From contig JANPJM010000083.1 of assembly GCA_031425525.1 (NCBI GenBank), positions 66,940-130,939 of the forward strand: DNA of 64,000 nt. Direction: 5' to 3'. This DNA comes from JANNMJ01 sp031425525 (GTDB lineage Bacteria; Bacteroidota; Bacteroidia; Cytophagales; Hymenobacteraceae). The notes below the pieces were generated by a model, which saw only the letters and a program-made list of their open reading frames with translations, ran no database searches and was not told where the DNA came from. The translations under genes were made by a program, and so were the position numbers. Shown here one piece after another: positions 17,973 through 25,765 of this stretch; position 1 is the first letter of the stretch, and the number at the start of each line of letters is the position of its first letter.

Positions 17973-18899
17973 ATGATCGACCCCCACACCGGCGCGCCCC
18001 TCCCCGCCGACCATCGCGCCGGCTACGTCAGCATCGTCGGCAAGCCGAACGTTGGTAAATCGACGCTGATGAACCAGCTCGTCGGCGAGCGCCTGAGCAT
18101 CATCACGAGCAAGGCCCAGACCACGCGCCACCGCATTCTGGGCATCATCAACGGCGCCGATTTTCAGCTCGTCTACTCCGATACACCGGGCATCATTCAG
18201 CCCAAATACGAGCTGCACCAGCGGATGATGGGCTTCGTGCATTCTTCCCTCGAAGATGCCGACGTGGTGCTGTTCGTCACCGACATCTACGAGCAGTACG
18301 ACGAAGAACCCGTCGTGCAGCGCCTCCGCCGCATCGCGCTTGACCGGCCGGTGCTGCTGCTCGTCAATAAAGTAGATCAGGCGACGCAGGAAGAAGTAGG
18401 CGCCAAGCTCGCGTACTGGAAAGAGCATTTCCCGGAAGCCACCGAAATCATCCCGATGTCGGCACTCGAAGGCTTCGGCGTCGAGTACGTCTTCTCCGAA
18501 ATCAAGGCGCGCCTCCCCATCCACCCGCCCTTCTACCCCAAAGACGAACTCACCGACAAGCCCGAACGCTTCTTCGCCTCCGAAATGGTGCGCGAGCAGA
18601 TCTTCATCAATTACAAGAAGGAAGTGCCGTATTCGTGCGAAGTGGTGGTCGATGAGTTCAAGGAAGATGAAACCATCATCCGCCTCCGCGCCACCATCCT
18701 CGTCGAGCGCGATTCGCAGAAAGGCATCATCATCGGCGAGGGCGGCAAGATGCTCAAGCGCGTCGGCATCGGCGCCCGCAAGGCGATGGAGACGTTTTTC
18801 CAGAAGCAGGTATTCCTCGAAACCCACGTCAAGGTCGATGCCGACTGGCGCTCCAACGCCCAGCGCCTCAAGCGGTTTGGGTATGATTTGAGCGAGTAA
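17973..18899 (+). CDS. era: GTPase Era
   Basis: This encodes 308 residues from the ATG at 17973; a GTG five codons upstream is also possible. Era is an essential GTPase that binds the 3' end of 16S rRNA and helps assemble the 30S subunit. GKPNVGKST (23-31) is the P-loop, SDTPGI the G3 motif and VNKVDQ the G4 motif. The C-terminal KH domain is seen in KGIIIGEGGKMLKRVGIGAR. The length is normal for the family. It is followed by a 321-bp repeat-bearing gap and then der, a second ribosome-assembly GTPase. Confidence 0.97.
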   Translation: MIDPHTGAPLPADHRAGYVSIVGKPNVGKSTLMNQLVGERLSIITSKAQTTRHRILGIINGADFQLVYSDTPGIIQPKYELHQRMMGFVHSSLEDADVVLFVTDIYEQYDEEPVVQRLRRIALDRPVLLLVNKVDQATQEEVGAKLAYWKEHFPEATEIIPMSALEGFGVEYVFSEIKARLPIHPPFYPKDELTDKPERFFASEMVREQIFINYKKEVPYSCEVVVDEFKEDETIIRLRATILVERDSQKGIIIGEGGKMLKRVGIGARKAMETFFQKQVFLETHVKVDADWRSNAQRLKRFGYDLSE

Positions 18900-19220
18900 C
18901 GCCGTGGGGCCCTATACAGAACCCGTCCGGCGTTATACGGAATCGGTACAAGCCTATGCGGAACCCGTACAGCCTCATGCGGGATCGGTACAGCCTCATG
19001 CGGAACCGGTACAGCCTCATGCGGAACCGGTACGGCGCCTCCCGCCTTCTCAACAGCCTTCCGACGTAAAAAACGGCTAGCAATCGGGCTGTTGGCGGTC
19101 TCGAAGAGACTATCCGTTTCGATGAAGGCGCAAATCCTGCAATAAAAACCTAGTCCGACCACTATCATTTTTTTTCGGAAACCGCCCCGGGGTCGGACGG
19201 GCGGCTGAAAAACCAGTTCC
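18900..19220. other. era-der gap with 21-bp tandem array and inverted repeat
   Basis: This 321-bp gap contains a six-unit 21-bp array (18912-19038) and then a possible der leader, where AGTCCGACC and GGTCGGAC are inverted about 32 nt apart around a T8 run. Minus-strand reading frames through the array give RMRLYRF repeats, but they run into era antisense and are not credible genes. Confidence 0.6.
18912..19038. repeat. Six-unit 21-bp tandem array
   Basis: The GCGGAA-like anchor recurs every 21 bp (18916, 18937, 18958, 18979, 19000, 19021). The consensus is about CCTCATGCGGAACCGGTACAG. The first units are diverged (TATACAGAACCC) and the last ones nearly identical, as expected if the array grew at its right end. 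Confidence 0.88.
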
Positions 19221-20531
19221 ATGAACACCATTGCTATTGTGGGCCGACCAAACGTCGGCAAATCCACGCTATTTAACCGATTGGTTGGCGCGCGCCAGGC
19301 CATCATGGACAATGAAAGCGGCGTCACCCGCGACCGCCACTACGGCCACGGCGAGTGGGTGGGCTATTTTTTCTCCGTCATCGATACGGGCGGCTACGTC
19401 GTCGGGTCCGATGATGTGTTTGAAGCCGAAATCCGGCGGCAGGTAAAACTGGCTATCGAAGAAGCCGACGTTATTTTGTTCGTCGTCGATGTCGATACCG
19501 GTCTGCACCCCCTCGACCAGGAGTTTGCCGATGTGATGCGGCGCTCGAAAAAGCCGATTCTGCTCGTTGCCAACAAAGCCGATGACTCGAAGCGCTCGCT
19601 CAACACCGGCGAGTTTTTCTCGCTCGGCCTCGGCGGCGACCACATTTTTGCCATCTCGGCCGCCAACGGCTCCGGCACCGGCGAGTTGCTCGATGAGGTC
19701 ATCCAGCATTTTCCGACACGTGGCGACGAAGAACCCGACGCCGGCATCCCGCGCATCGCCGTCATGGGGCGCCCCAACGTGGGCAAATCGAGCCTCGTGA
19801 ACCTGCTGCTCGGCCAGGAGCGCGCCATCGTCACGGATCAGGCCGGCACCACCCGCGACGCTCTCAACACGCGCTACAACGCCTTCGGCCACGAGTTCAT
19901 CCTGACGGATACGGCCGGGCTACGGCGTAAAGCCAAGGTCAATGAAGACATCGAGTTTTACGCCAACCTGCGCGCCATCCGCGCGATGGAGTTGTCTGAT
20001 GTGGTACTCGTGATGCTCGACGCTACGCGCGGTATCGAGGCGCAAGACGTAAACATCATCTCCCTCGCCGACCGCCACAAAAAAGGCATCGTCATTCTGG
20101 TGAACAAGTGGGATTTGGTAGAGAAGGAAACCAACTCGACGAAAAAATTCGAGGAACAAATCCTCGAAAAAATCTCGCCGATGACCTACCCGCCGATCAT
20201 CTTCACGTCGGTCATCACGAAGCAACGCGTGCTGAAGGCCATCGAAGCCGCCGTGCAGGTGTATGAGCGCAAGACGACGAAAATCCCCACCTCGAAGCTC
20301 AACGATGTGATGCTGGAGGAGATCGAGCGTTTCCCGCCGCCCATCCAAAAAGGCAAAGTGGTGCGCATCAAATACGTGACCCAGGTCAACGCCCGCAACC
20401 CCACGTTCGTGTTCTTCTGCTCCTTGCCGCAGTACGTGACGGCTTCGTACCAGCGCTTCCTCGAAAACCGCCTCCGCGAGCATTTCGACCTCACCGGCGT
20501 GCCAATTTCTTTGGCCTTCCGGCAGAAGTAA
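19221..20531 (+). CDS. der: GTPase Der (EngA)
   Basis: This encodes 436 residues. Der is a double-GTPase needed for 50S ribosome assembly. The first G domain starts with IVGRPNVGKST (about 6-16) and the second with VMGRPNVGKSS (about 179-189). Each has its DTxG and NKxD motifs (IDTGGY/VANKAD and TDTAGL/VNKWD). The C-terminal KH-like domain (about 345-436) includes RIKYVTQVNARNPTFVFFCS. Size and domain order are standard. The ATG at 19221 directly begins the first beta strand. The neighbour era suggests a ribosome-assembly pair, though they are separated by a tandem array and may be transcribed independently. Confidence 0.97.
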   Translation: MNTIAIVGRPNVGKSTLFNRLVGARQAIMDNESGVTRDRHYGHGEWVGYFFSVIDTGGYVVGSDDVFEAEIRRQVKLAIEEADVILFVVDVDTGLHPLDQEFADVMRRSKKPILLVANKADDSKRSLNTGEFFSLGLGGDHIFAISAANGSGTGELLDEVIQHFPTRGDEEPDAGIPRIAVMGRPNVGKSSLVNLLLGQERAIVTDQAGTTRDALNTRYNAFGHEFILTDTAGLRRKAKVNEDIEFYANLRAIRAMELSDVVLVMLDATRGIEAQDVNIISLADRHKKGIVILVNKWDLVEKETNSTKKFEEQILEKISPMTYPPIIFTSVITKQRVLKAIEAAVQVYERKTTKIPTSKLNDVMLEEIERFPPPIQKGKVVRIKYVTQVNARNPTFVFFCSLPQYVTASYQRFLENRLREHFDLTGVPISLAFRQK

Positions 20532-20544
20532 GGTGCTTAACCCT

Positions 20545-20642
20545 CGCGGCGAGCGCCGTCCCGGCGCCGCGTCAAGCCGTAGGCTTGCTAAAAGGTAGCT
20601 TGACGTCGGCAGCAACGCTGCGCCGGGACGGCACTCGCCACG
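20545..20642. repeat. 98-bp imperfect inverted repeat
   Basis: Arms of 23 bp at 20545-20567 and 20620-20642 have two mismatches. An inner GTCAAG/CTTGAC pair (20571-20576, 20599-20604) adds a second stem. It lies just after der and resembles other bacterial dispersed palindromes, though no second copy is in this window. Confidence 0.7.
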
Positions 20643-20778
20643 TTGAGTAGAGGCCAAAAAAATTTACAATCGGCGGGTTACTTAGGTTTACCGCCGGTAT
20701 AGAGCCCTCGAAAGCGGCGCGCGAGTGCCTTTTTCCCCTCCCTATCGTTTTTCCACAACACCCCAATTTTTTTGCAAG

Positions 20779-21045
20779 ATGAAGAAAGTCCTGTTTATGA
20801 TGTTCGCGGCTGCCTCGTTCACGTTCGCTTCGTGCGACTCGCCGAAAGAGAACGCTGCTGAAGGCGCTGCACAAGAAGTGCGCGAAGACGGCGAAGCTAC
20901 CGCCGACAAGATGGAAGATGGCGCCGACAAAGTAGAAGCTTCTGCTGACTCGACCGCTGACAAAATGGAAGACAACGCCGACAAAATGGACGCAGTTACC
21001 CCTGCTGCCGCTGCTGACGGCGCTGCTGCTCCAGCCGCTCATTAA
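20779..21045 (+). CDS. Small Ala/Asp-rich lipoprotein
   Basis: This encodes 88 residues from the ATG at 20779. The signal peptide MKKVLFMMFAAASFTFASC ends in a lipobox-like cysteine, so the mature protein is probably a lipid-anchored peptide. The rest is a charged helix with an 11-residue repeat theme (TADKMEDGADKV, STADKMEDNADKM), followed by an Ala/Pro-rich tail. It probably forms an extended or coiled-coil helix in the periplasm, as in Lpp-like or stress-related small lipoproteins. No family is recognised. A TTTG sits 4 nt before the ATG, and a strong terminator follows. Confidence 0.7.
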   Translation: MKKVLFMMFAAASFTFASCDSPKENAAEGAAQEVREDGEATADKMEDGADKVEASADSTADKMEDNADKMDAVTPAAAADGAAAPAAH

Positions 21046-21081
21046 GCAACCCGCCCCGGCAACGGGGCTTGCTTAACCTAG

Positions 21082-21118
21082 AAAAGCCCTTCTGCGCACT
21101 GCGCGGAAGGGCTTTTTT
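21082..21118 (+). terminator. Intrinsic terminator after the small lipoprotein gene
   Basis: The stem AAAAGCCCTTC/GAAGGGCTTTT with an inner GCGC pair is followed by a run of T. It ends the transcript of the lipoprotein gene about 40 bp upstream. Confidence 0.85.
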
Positions 21119-21260
21119 GTTTACGACGATTGCGCAGAACGTATCCGCAGCCCGAACGTGAGGCGGAGCGCAACTCCGCCACCCCACCAACTTACCGCGA
21201 GAGGCGGAGCTAGCACTCCACCCCACGTTGGTTCTGGCGCACCCATCGGCCCAAAACAAC

Positions 21261-21312
21261 TTCGGCCCGCGCCCTGACCACCCAAACCGGTGGCCAGAGC
21301 GCGGGCCGAAGC
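21261..21312 (-). terminator. Hairpin downstream of tonB
   Basis: CTTCGGCCCGCGC and its complement are 26 nt apart, just after the tonB stop on the minus strand. There is no T tract, so it may be a processing or stability hairpin instead of an intrinsic terminator. Confidence 0.55.
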
Positions 21313-21330
21313 TCGCAGTACACGCTGGCG

Positions 21331-22146
21331 TTACTTGATCGTAAACGCCACTGGTACGTTGTAGTACACTTTCACGGCGCGGCCGTTTTGCTTGCCGGGC
21401 GAGAAGCGCGGGAGCATTTTGATGACGCGGGCGGCTTCTTCGTCGCAACCACCACCGATGCCTTTCTGCACGATGGGGTTTTGCACTTGACCGTTTTCAT
21501 CGACGACGAACTTGATGTACACTTTGCCTTCGATGCTGTTACGCAACGCGAGCGCGGGGTACTTGATGTTCTTACCGAGGAACTTGATGATCTCGCCGTT
21601 GCCACCCGGAAATTCGGGCATCTGCTCGACGTAATCGTACGGCTTGTCTTCGACGATACCCTGGGCCGGGCCGTTATCGACGAGGGCCGTCAAGTCGGGC
21701 TCCGTGGTGTTGCCGACGACGGTTTTGGTCGAAATCTCGGTCTTGATATCGGCTTGCTTGACGATCTCGATCTCCTTCTGCACCTCTTCGTCCTTCTTGA
21801 TCACGGGCGGCACAAACTGCACCGTGCTGATGATCTTTTGGGGCGGGGGTGGTGGGGGCGGCGGTGGCGGGGGTGGCGGCTTGTTCTCAAGGGGCGGGGG
21901 CTCCTTGAGGTCGTTCAGCGTAATCACCTTCTTCTTGACCTCCACTTTCTCCTCCGGCGATAGCAGCCGGGCGATGAGCGGCGCAGCCACGAACAACGCA
22001 AATGCGATGAACGCGATGATGGCCGCGCGCACCAAGTGGCTATCGTAAACCTTACGCAGGTCGAAGGCCCCGTAAGCTTTGTTGCGTCCCTCGAAAACGA
22101 TATCGTTTAGCGAGGCGCGGGAGTAATCGCGGATTGCGGTTTCCAT
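21331..22146 (-). CDS. tonB: Energy transducer TonB
   Basis: This encodes 271 residues. TonB carries proton-motive energy from ExbB/ExbD to outer-membrane TonB-dependent receptors. A cytoplasmic N-terminus typical of Bacteroidota (DIVFEGRNKAYGAFDLRK) precedes one membrane helix (about 40-62). A periplasmic spacer follows with an uninterrupted run of 13 prolines near residue 90. The C-terminal domain (about 170-271) contains the family pattern YPALALRNSIEGKVYIKFVV with GCDEEAARVIKMLPRFSPGKQNGR. It is the last gene of the exbB-exbD-exbD-tonB block. Confidence 0.95.
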   Translation of the reverse strand: METAIRDYSRASLNDIVFEGRNKAYGAFDLRKVYDSHLVRAAIIAFIAFALFVAAPLIARLLSPEEKVEVKKKVITLNDLKEPPPLENKPPPPPPPPPPPPPQKIISTVQFVPPVIKKDEEVQKEIEIVKQADIKTEISTKTVVGNTTEPDLTALVDNGPAQGIVEDKPYDYVEQMPEFPGGNGEIIKFLGKNIKYPALALRNSIEGKVYIKFVVDENGQVQNPIVQKGIGGGCDEEAARVIKMLPRFSPGKQNGRAVKVYYNVPVAFTIK

Positions 22147-22169
22147 CGGCTATTGCTGCTAAAAACGAG

Positions 22170-22760
22170 TTATTGAGCCGGAGCTTCGGTGGGTGCGGCG
22201 GCAGCAGGAGCGGCGGCGCCAGTACCGGCGGCTACCACGTCGATGCCGGTTTTCTCCTTGATGAACTTCTTTTCGTCGGGCGTGAAGTCCTTGATCAGCG
22301 CGTAGGCGCCGGTGTTGGTGATGCTCATTTCGTCCAGGATGTCCACCATATTCTTATAGCGGGCTTCTTTGAGGGGCTTGATCATCACGAACAGCTTCGG
22401 GTTCGTGTTGCGCTCGCGCAGGTGTTTGCGGATGCCTTTATCGGAGTAGTCTGTCGTGATGAGTTCCGGTAAGGCTTCGCCCTCGCGCACCAGGCCATCG
22501 TAGTAAAACACCTTATTGTTCGGGCCGAGGATGACCGTGAGCGCGTTCGATGCTTTAAGCGGCGGTTGCTCTTCTTCGGTTTCCGGCGGCACCGGCATAC
22601 TGATTTGCATCACGTTCGGTTTAGAGAACGTGGTCGTCAGCATAAAAAAAGTCAAGAGCAAGAATGCCAGATCGACCATTGGGGTCATATCGATCTTCGT
22701 GGAATTCTTCTTCGGGCCTTTTTTCTTACCTCCGCCGCCTTTTTCTTGAATTTCTGCCAT
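22170..22760 (-). CDS. exbD: ExbD/TolR-type biopolymer transport protein (second copy)
   Basis: This encodes 196 residues. ExbD is the plug subunit in the ExbB proton channel. One membrane helix carries the essential aspartate in DMTPMVDLAFLLLTFF. The N-terminus is Lys/Gly-rich, and an Ala/Pro-rich C-terminal tail (GTGAAAPAAAAPTEAPAQ) extends beyond the periplasmic domain. It lies 23 bp upstream of tonB and 63 bp after the other exbD. Tandem exbD genes are common in Bacteroidota, and the two may form a hetero-pair. Confidence 0.93.
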   Translation of the reverse strand: MAEIQEKGGGGKKKGPKKNSTKIDMTPMVDLAFLLLTFFMLTTTFSKPNVMQISMPVPPETEEEQPPLKASNALTVILGPNNKVFYYDGLVREGEALPELITTDYSDKGIRKHLRERNTNPKLFVMIKPLKEARYKNMVDILDEMSITNTGAYALIKDFTPDEKKFIKEKTGIDVVAAGTGAAAPAAAAPTEAPAQ

Positions 22761-22823
22761 TGCTGTGTGGGCGTAGTTAGGGGCCGGTTACGGGGTCAGG
22801 TTCTGCGGTCAGAAAGCCTGATG

Positions 22824-23426
22824 CTAAATCGGCTTATTTTCCATATCGGTCACCAGATAAAACCGGTTGACCTTCTTATCCTGTAACGCTTGAATGATGC
22901 GTTGCATTGTGCTGGCGTCGGCATCGTTGTCGCCTTTGATGGCGGCTTTCACGTTGGGGTTCGCCAAACGCGCATTCAAGATCCAGTCGCCAAGTTGGTT
23001 ATCGAGCGAATCCAGCGGAATGCCGGGCTGCTGAGTGGCCTTACGACTTTCCGAAGATTCGGCCAAAAACTGCCCGAGGCGGTTCATCGGCATTCCAAAC
23101 GACGTCATCAGCACGAAATCCTTGATTTGCTCGGGCGAGTACTTCGGTTGCGCGTACTTCACGCGCATTGCTTCCAAGGCGGTGCGTTTAGCGTTTTGGC
23201 CGTCGATAGCAATGAAGACCCGCTTACTTTTATCGACCGAAATCGTAATCAGATCCGATTCCGGTTGCTTGACTTCGGAAATCGACGTTGGCGTATCGAC
23301 AACCACGACTTCTTCCGGCGAAAACTTGGTGGTGAGCATAAAGAACGTCACCAGCAAGAACGCCAAGTCCACCATTGGCGTCATATCCAACGATGGTTTG
23401 GTGCGGTGCGGTTTTACTTTGGGCAT
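22824..23426 (-). CDS. exbD: ExbD/TolR-type biopolymer transport protein (first copy)
   Basis: This encodes 200 residues. The motif SLDMTPMVDLAFLLVTFFML carries the conserved membrane aspartate. Compared with the second copy it has a short basic N-terminus and a longer periplasmic domain, with an insertion (ESSESRKATQQPGIPLDS) and the ending FYLVTDMENKPI. It is located between exbB and the second exbD on the same strand, consistent with one operon. Its divergence from the neighbour argues for an old duplication with specialised roles. Confidence 0.93.
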   Translation of the reverse strand: MPKVKPHRTKPSLDMTPMVDLAFLLVTFFMLTTKFSPEEVVVVDTPTSISEVKQPESDLITISVDKSKRVFIAIDGQNAKRTALEAMRVKYAQPKYSPEQIKDFVLMTSFGMPMNRLGQFLAESSESRKATQQPGIPLDSLDNQLGDWILNARLANPNVKAAIKGDNDADASTMQRIIQALQDKKVNRFYLVTDMENKPI

Positions 23427-23560
23427 TCTGGCAGCTTTAGGGAAAGCGAGAGAAATAGGGGCGGGAATCTGGGGCGCGCGGGGTGTTCAGACCGCGTTAC
23501 GCAACGCAACGCGACGAGTGAAACCCGGCAAAGGCGCCTCAGATTCCCGCCAACCGTTGC

Positions 23561-24430
23561 CTAACCGCGCTTGCCGTGCTGCGCGGCAAAAGTTTGTGCA
23601 ATCGAGAAGCCGGCCTCGTCAATCGAGTACGTCAGTTCATCGATGCGGCTCGTGAAGTAGTTGTACACGATGATGGCGACGGTGGAGCCACCAATGCCGA
23701 GGGCCGTGTTGATGAGGGCTTCCGAGATACCCGTCGAGAGGGCTACGGTGTCCGGCGCGCCGGCCTGGGCAATGGCCGAGAAGGCCTTGATCATCCCGAG
23801 TACCGTCCCGATCAGCCCCACCAGCGTCGCCACCGAGGCGATAGTCGAAAGAATCACGAGGTTTTTTTCGAGCATCGGCAGCTCCAGGGCGGTGCTTTCC
23901 TCGATTTCCTTCTGAATGGCGGCCACTTTCTGGTCTTTGTCCATCGACGGCTCGTTTTCCATCTCGCGGTACTTCACCAGGCCCGCTTTCACCACGCTCG
24001 CCACCGAGCCCTGCTGCACGTCGCAGGCGGCAATAGCCCCGTTGGTGTCGCTGGCCGACAGGCGCTGGCGCACGGTGCGCACAAACGACTCGATGCTCTT
24101 GATGCCCTTGGCGCGGTTAAGCGTCAGGAGCCGCTCAATCGAGAACGTGATGATCATAATCAGCAGCCCGAGTAGAATCGGCACGATAAGGCCGCCTTTG
24201 TACACGATGCCTAGCACGTTGCCCGGCAGCGGGTGCTTGGTGGGGTCGCCGCCCTGGAAGTTACCGTTGGCGCCGAGAACAAATTCGTAAATGAGGTAAG
24301 CGACCACCAACGACACCGGGATGACGATGCTGGCGAAAATGGAGCCGGCGCGGCCCTCTTCCTGCGGGGCGGCGGCGGTTTTCGTCGGGGCCACGGGCTT
24401 GACGGGCGTGTTAGGCTTCGGATTTTCCAT
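23561..24430 (-). CDS. exbB: MotA/TolQ/ExbB proton channel protein
   Basis: This encodes 289 residues from the ATG at 24430 (MENPKPNTPVKP); the upstream TTG is less likely. ExbB forms the pentameric proton channel that powers TonB. A Pro/Ala-rich cytoplasmic head precedes the first membrane helix (IVIPVSLVVAYLIYEFVL). The second helix is GLIVPILLGLLIMIITFSIERLL, and the last two hold the family signature TLVGLIGTVLGMIKAFSAIA and GISEALINTALGIGGSTVAI. The block exbB-exbD-exbD-tonB on the minus strand makes a complete energising complex. Confidence 0.94.
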   Translation of the reverse strand: MENPKPNTPVKPVAPTKTAAAPQEEGRAGSIFASIVIPVSLVVAYLIYEFVLGANGNFQGGDPTKHPLPGNVLGIVYKGGLIVPILLGLLIMIITFSIERLLTLNRAKGIKSIESFVRTVRQRLSASDTNGAIAACDVQQGSVASVVKAGLVKYREMENEPSMDKDQKVAAIQKEIEESTALELPMLEKNLVILSTIASVATLVGLIGTVLGMIKAFSAIAQAGAPDTVALSTGISEALINTALGIGGSTVAIIVYNYFTSRIDELTYSIDEAGFSIAQTFAAQHGKRG

Positions 24431-24694
24431 CGGACTCAAAAAAACTTGGGTTGGTTTTAGGGGTTTGACAATGAAGAGCCTTTACAACGGCCAACCGGTT
24501 AAAGGTTTCCCCGATTGGTTGATATTCCGTGAAAGGAATGCGCTTGCGGCTGCGAAGTAAGCACCGGAACGGCGGTGCGGCACTGAAGGCGCGTGTTGAA
24601 GCAACAAAAAAAGCGGGGTGAAGCAGCTTCAAAAGCTCGAAACGACCGCCAAATTGGTCGCATAGTCAGTAGATACCGAGGTGGGGCCGTACCC

Positions 24695-25522
24695 CTACTC
24701 GTGTTGTTTGGCGGCTTGCCAATAGGCCTCCATTTCGGCCAAGGTGAGGCTGGAGAGGGGCTTACCGGCGGCGCGGGCAGCGGTTTCGAGAAACTGGAAC
24801 CGACGGATAAATTTCAGGTTCGTCCGCTCCAGCGCCTCTTCCGGATTGAGGCCAAGGAAGCGGGCGAAATTGATGAGCGAAAATAGTACATCACCCAACT
24901 CGTGGGTGGCGCGGGCACGGGCGGCATCGGGCAGCGGCTCGCCGAACGGCGCGTCGGGCTGGTTGAATTCCTGCTCGAACTCGGTTAGTTCTTCCTGCAC
25001 TTTAGCCCACACCTGACCGCGCTCTTCCCAATCGAAGCCCGCGCCGCGCGCTTTCTCCTGAATCCGCATCGCCTTAACGAGCGCCGGCAGCGAAGCGGGC
25101 ACGCCGCCGAGGACGGACGTGGTGCCCTTCTCTTGCAGCTTCAACTGTTCCCAGTTGCGTTTTACGTCGTCTTCGCCCGCCACTTGCACATCGCCGTAGA
25201 TGTGCGGGTGGCGGAAAATGAGCTTCTCGCATTGCGCATTCAGCACATCGGCAATGTCGAAGGCGCCTTTTTCGGCGGCAATGCGGCTATAGAAGACCAG
25301 GTGGAGCATCACATCGCCCAGCTCCTTCTTGAGGTCGGCGAGGTCGTCGCGCAGAATGGCGTCGGCCAGCTCGTACGTTTCCTCGATGGTGAGGTGGCGC
25401 AGGCTGTCGAGAGTCTGCTTACGATCCCAGGGGCATTCTTCGCGCAGCCGATCCAGAATATCGAGCAAGCGCCCGAATGCTTCGAGTTGCTGGGCGCGGC
25501 GCGCGGGCGAGGTAGGCAGCAT
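24695..25522 (-). CDS. mazG: Nucleoside triphosphate pyrophosphohydrolase MazG
   Basis: This encodes 275 residues from the ATG at 25522, chosen because a perfect TATCTTTG box lies 18 nt upstream. MazG hydrolyses (d)NTPs to monophosphates and pyrophosphate, a house-cleaning function, and in E. coli also lowers ppGpp. Two tandem MazG folds are visible: EETYELADA...KKELGDVMLHLVFYS (about 50-85) and EELTEFEQEF...HELGDVLFSLINFARF (about 185-230), both with the EExxE...ExxD metal pattern. ECPWDRKQTLDSLR is the N-terminal family signature. It lies upstream of exbB on the same strand after 264 bp and is probably independent. Confidence 0.95.
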   Translation of the reverse strand: MLPTSPARRAQQLEAFGRLLDILDRLREECPWDRKQTLDSLRHLTIEETYELADAILRDDLADLKKELGDVMLHLVFYSRIAAEKGAFDIADVLNAQCEKLIFRHPHIYGDVQVAGEDDVKRNWEQLKLQEKGTTSVLGGVPASLPALVKAMRIQEKARGAGFDWEERGQVWAKVQEELTEFEQEFNQPDAPFGEPLPDAARARATHELGDVLFSLINFARFLGLNPEEALERTNLKFIRRFQFLETAARAAGKPLSSLTLAEMEAYWQAAKQHE

Positions 25523-25540
25523 AGGCAGAGATATCAGGCC

Positions 25541-25548
25541 CAAAGATA
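25541..25548 (-). promoter_or_regulatory. TATCTTTG promoter element of mazG
   Basis: A perfect Bacteroidota -7 element on the minus strand, 18 nt before the mazG ATG. Confidence 0.65.
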
Positions 25549-25624
25549 CCCGCTAACCGCAGCAATTCGGCCGTTTACTACCCTTTAGGTTGGGTAGTGG
25601 TAGGGTAGGCGGTGGGGTTATGCG

Positions 25625-25632
25625 TACTTTTG
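25625..25632 (+). promoter_or_regulatory. TACTTTTG promoter element of glmM
   Basis: A perfect TAnnTTTG, giving a leader of about 130 nt before the GTG at 25766. No riboswitch or ribozyme structure is recognised in the leader. Confidence 0.6.
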
Positions 25633-25765
25633 CGGCCCCGTTGCCAAAGCGCAACGCACCCGTAGGCTTTCCGCTGGCGTCTGGTACAGACCCCGGCAGC
25701 CTGGCGGCCTCTTGCAATATTCCTTCCGCATCTCTCCTCCCTCTTCCAGGACGAACTTTTAGCTA

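Noticed and set aside
18868..19083. Minus-strand ORF with RMRLYRF repeats
   Set aside because: It is the 21-bp array read in frame plus the antisense of era. It has no start context or homology and is better explained as repeat DNA.
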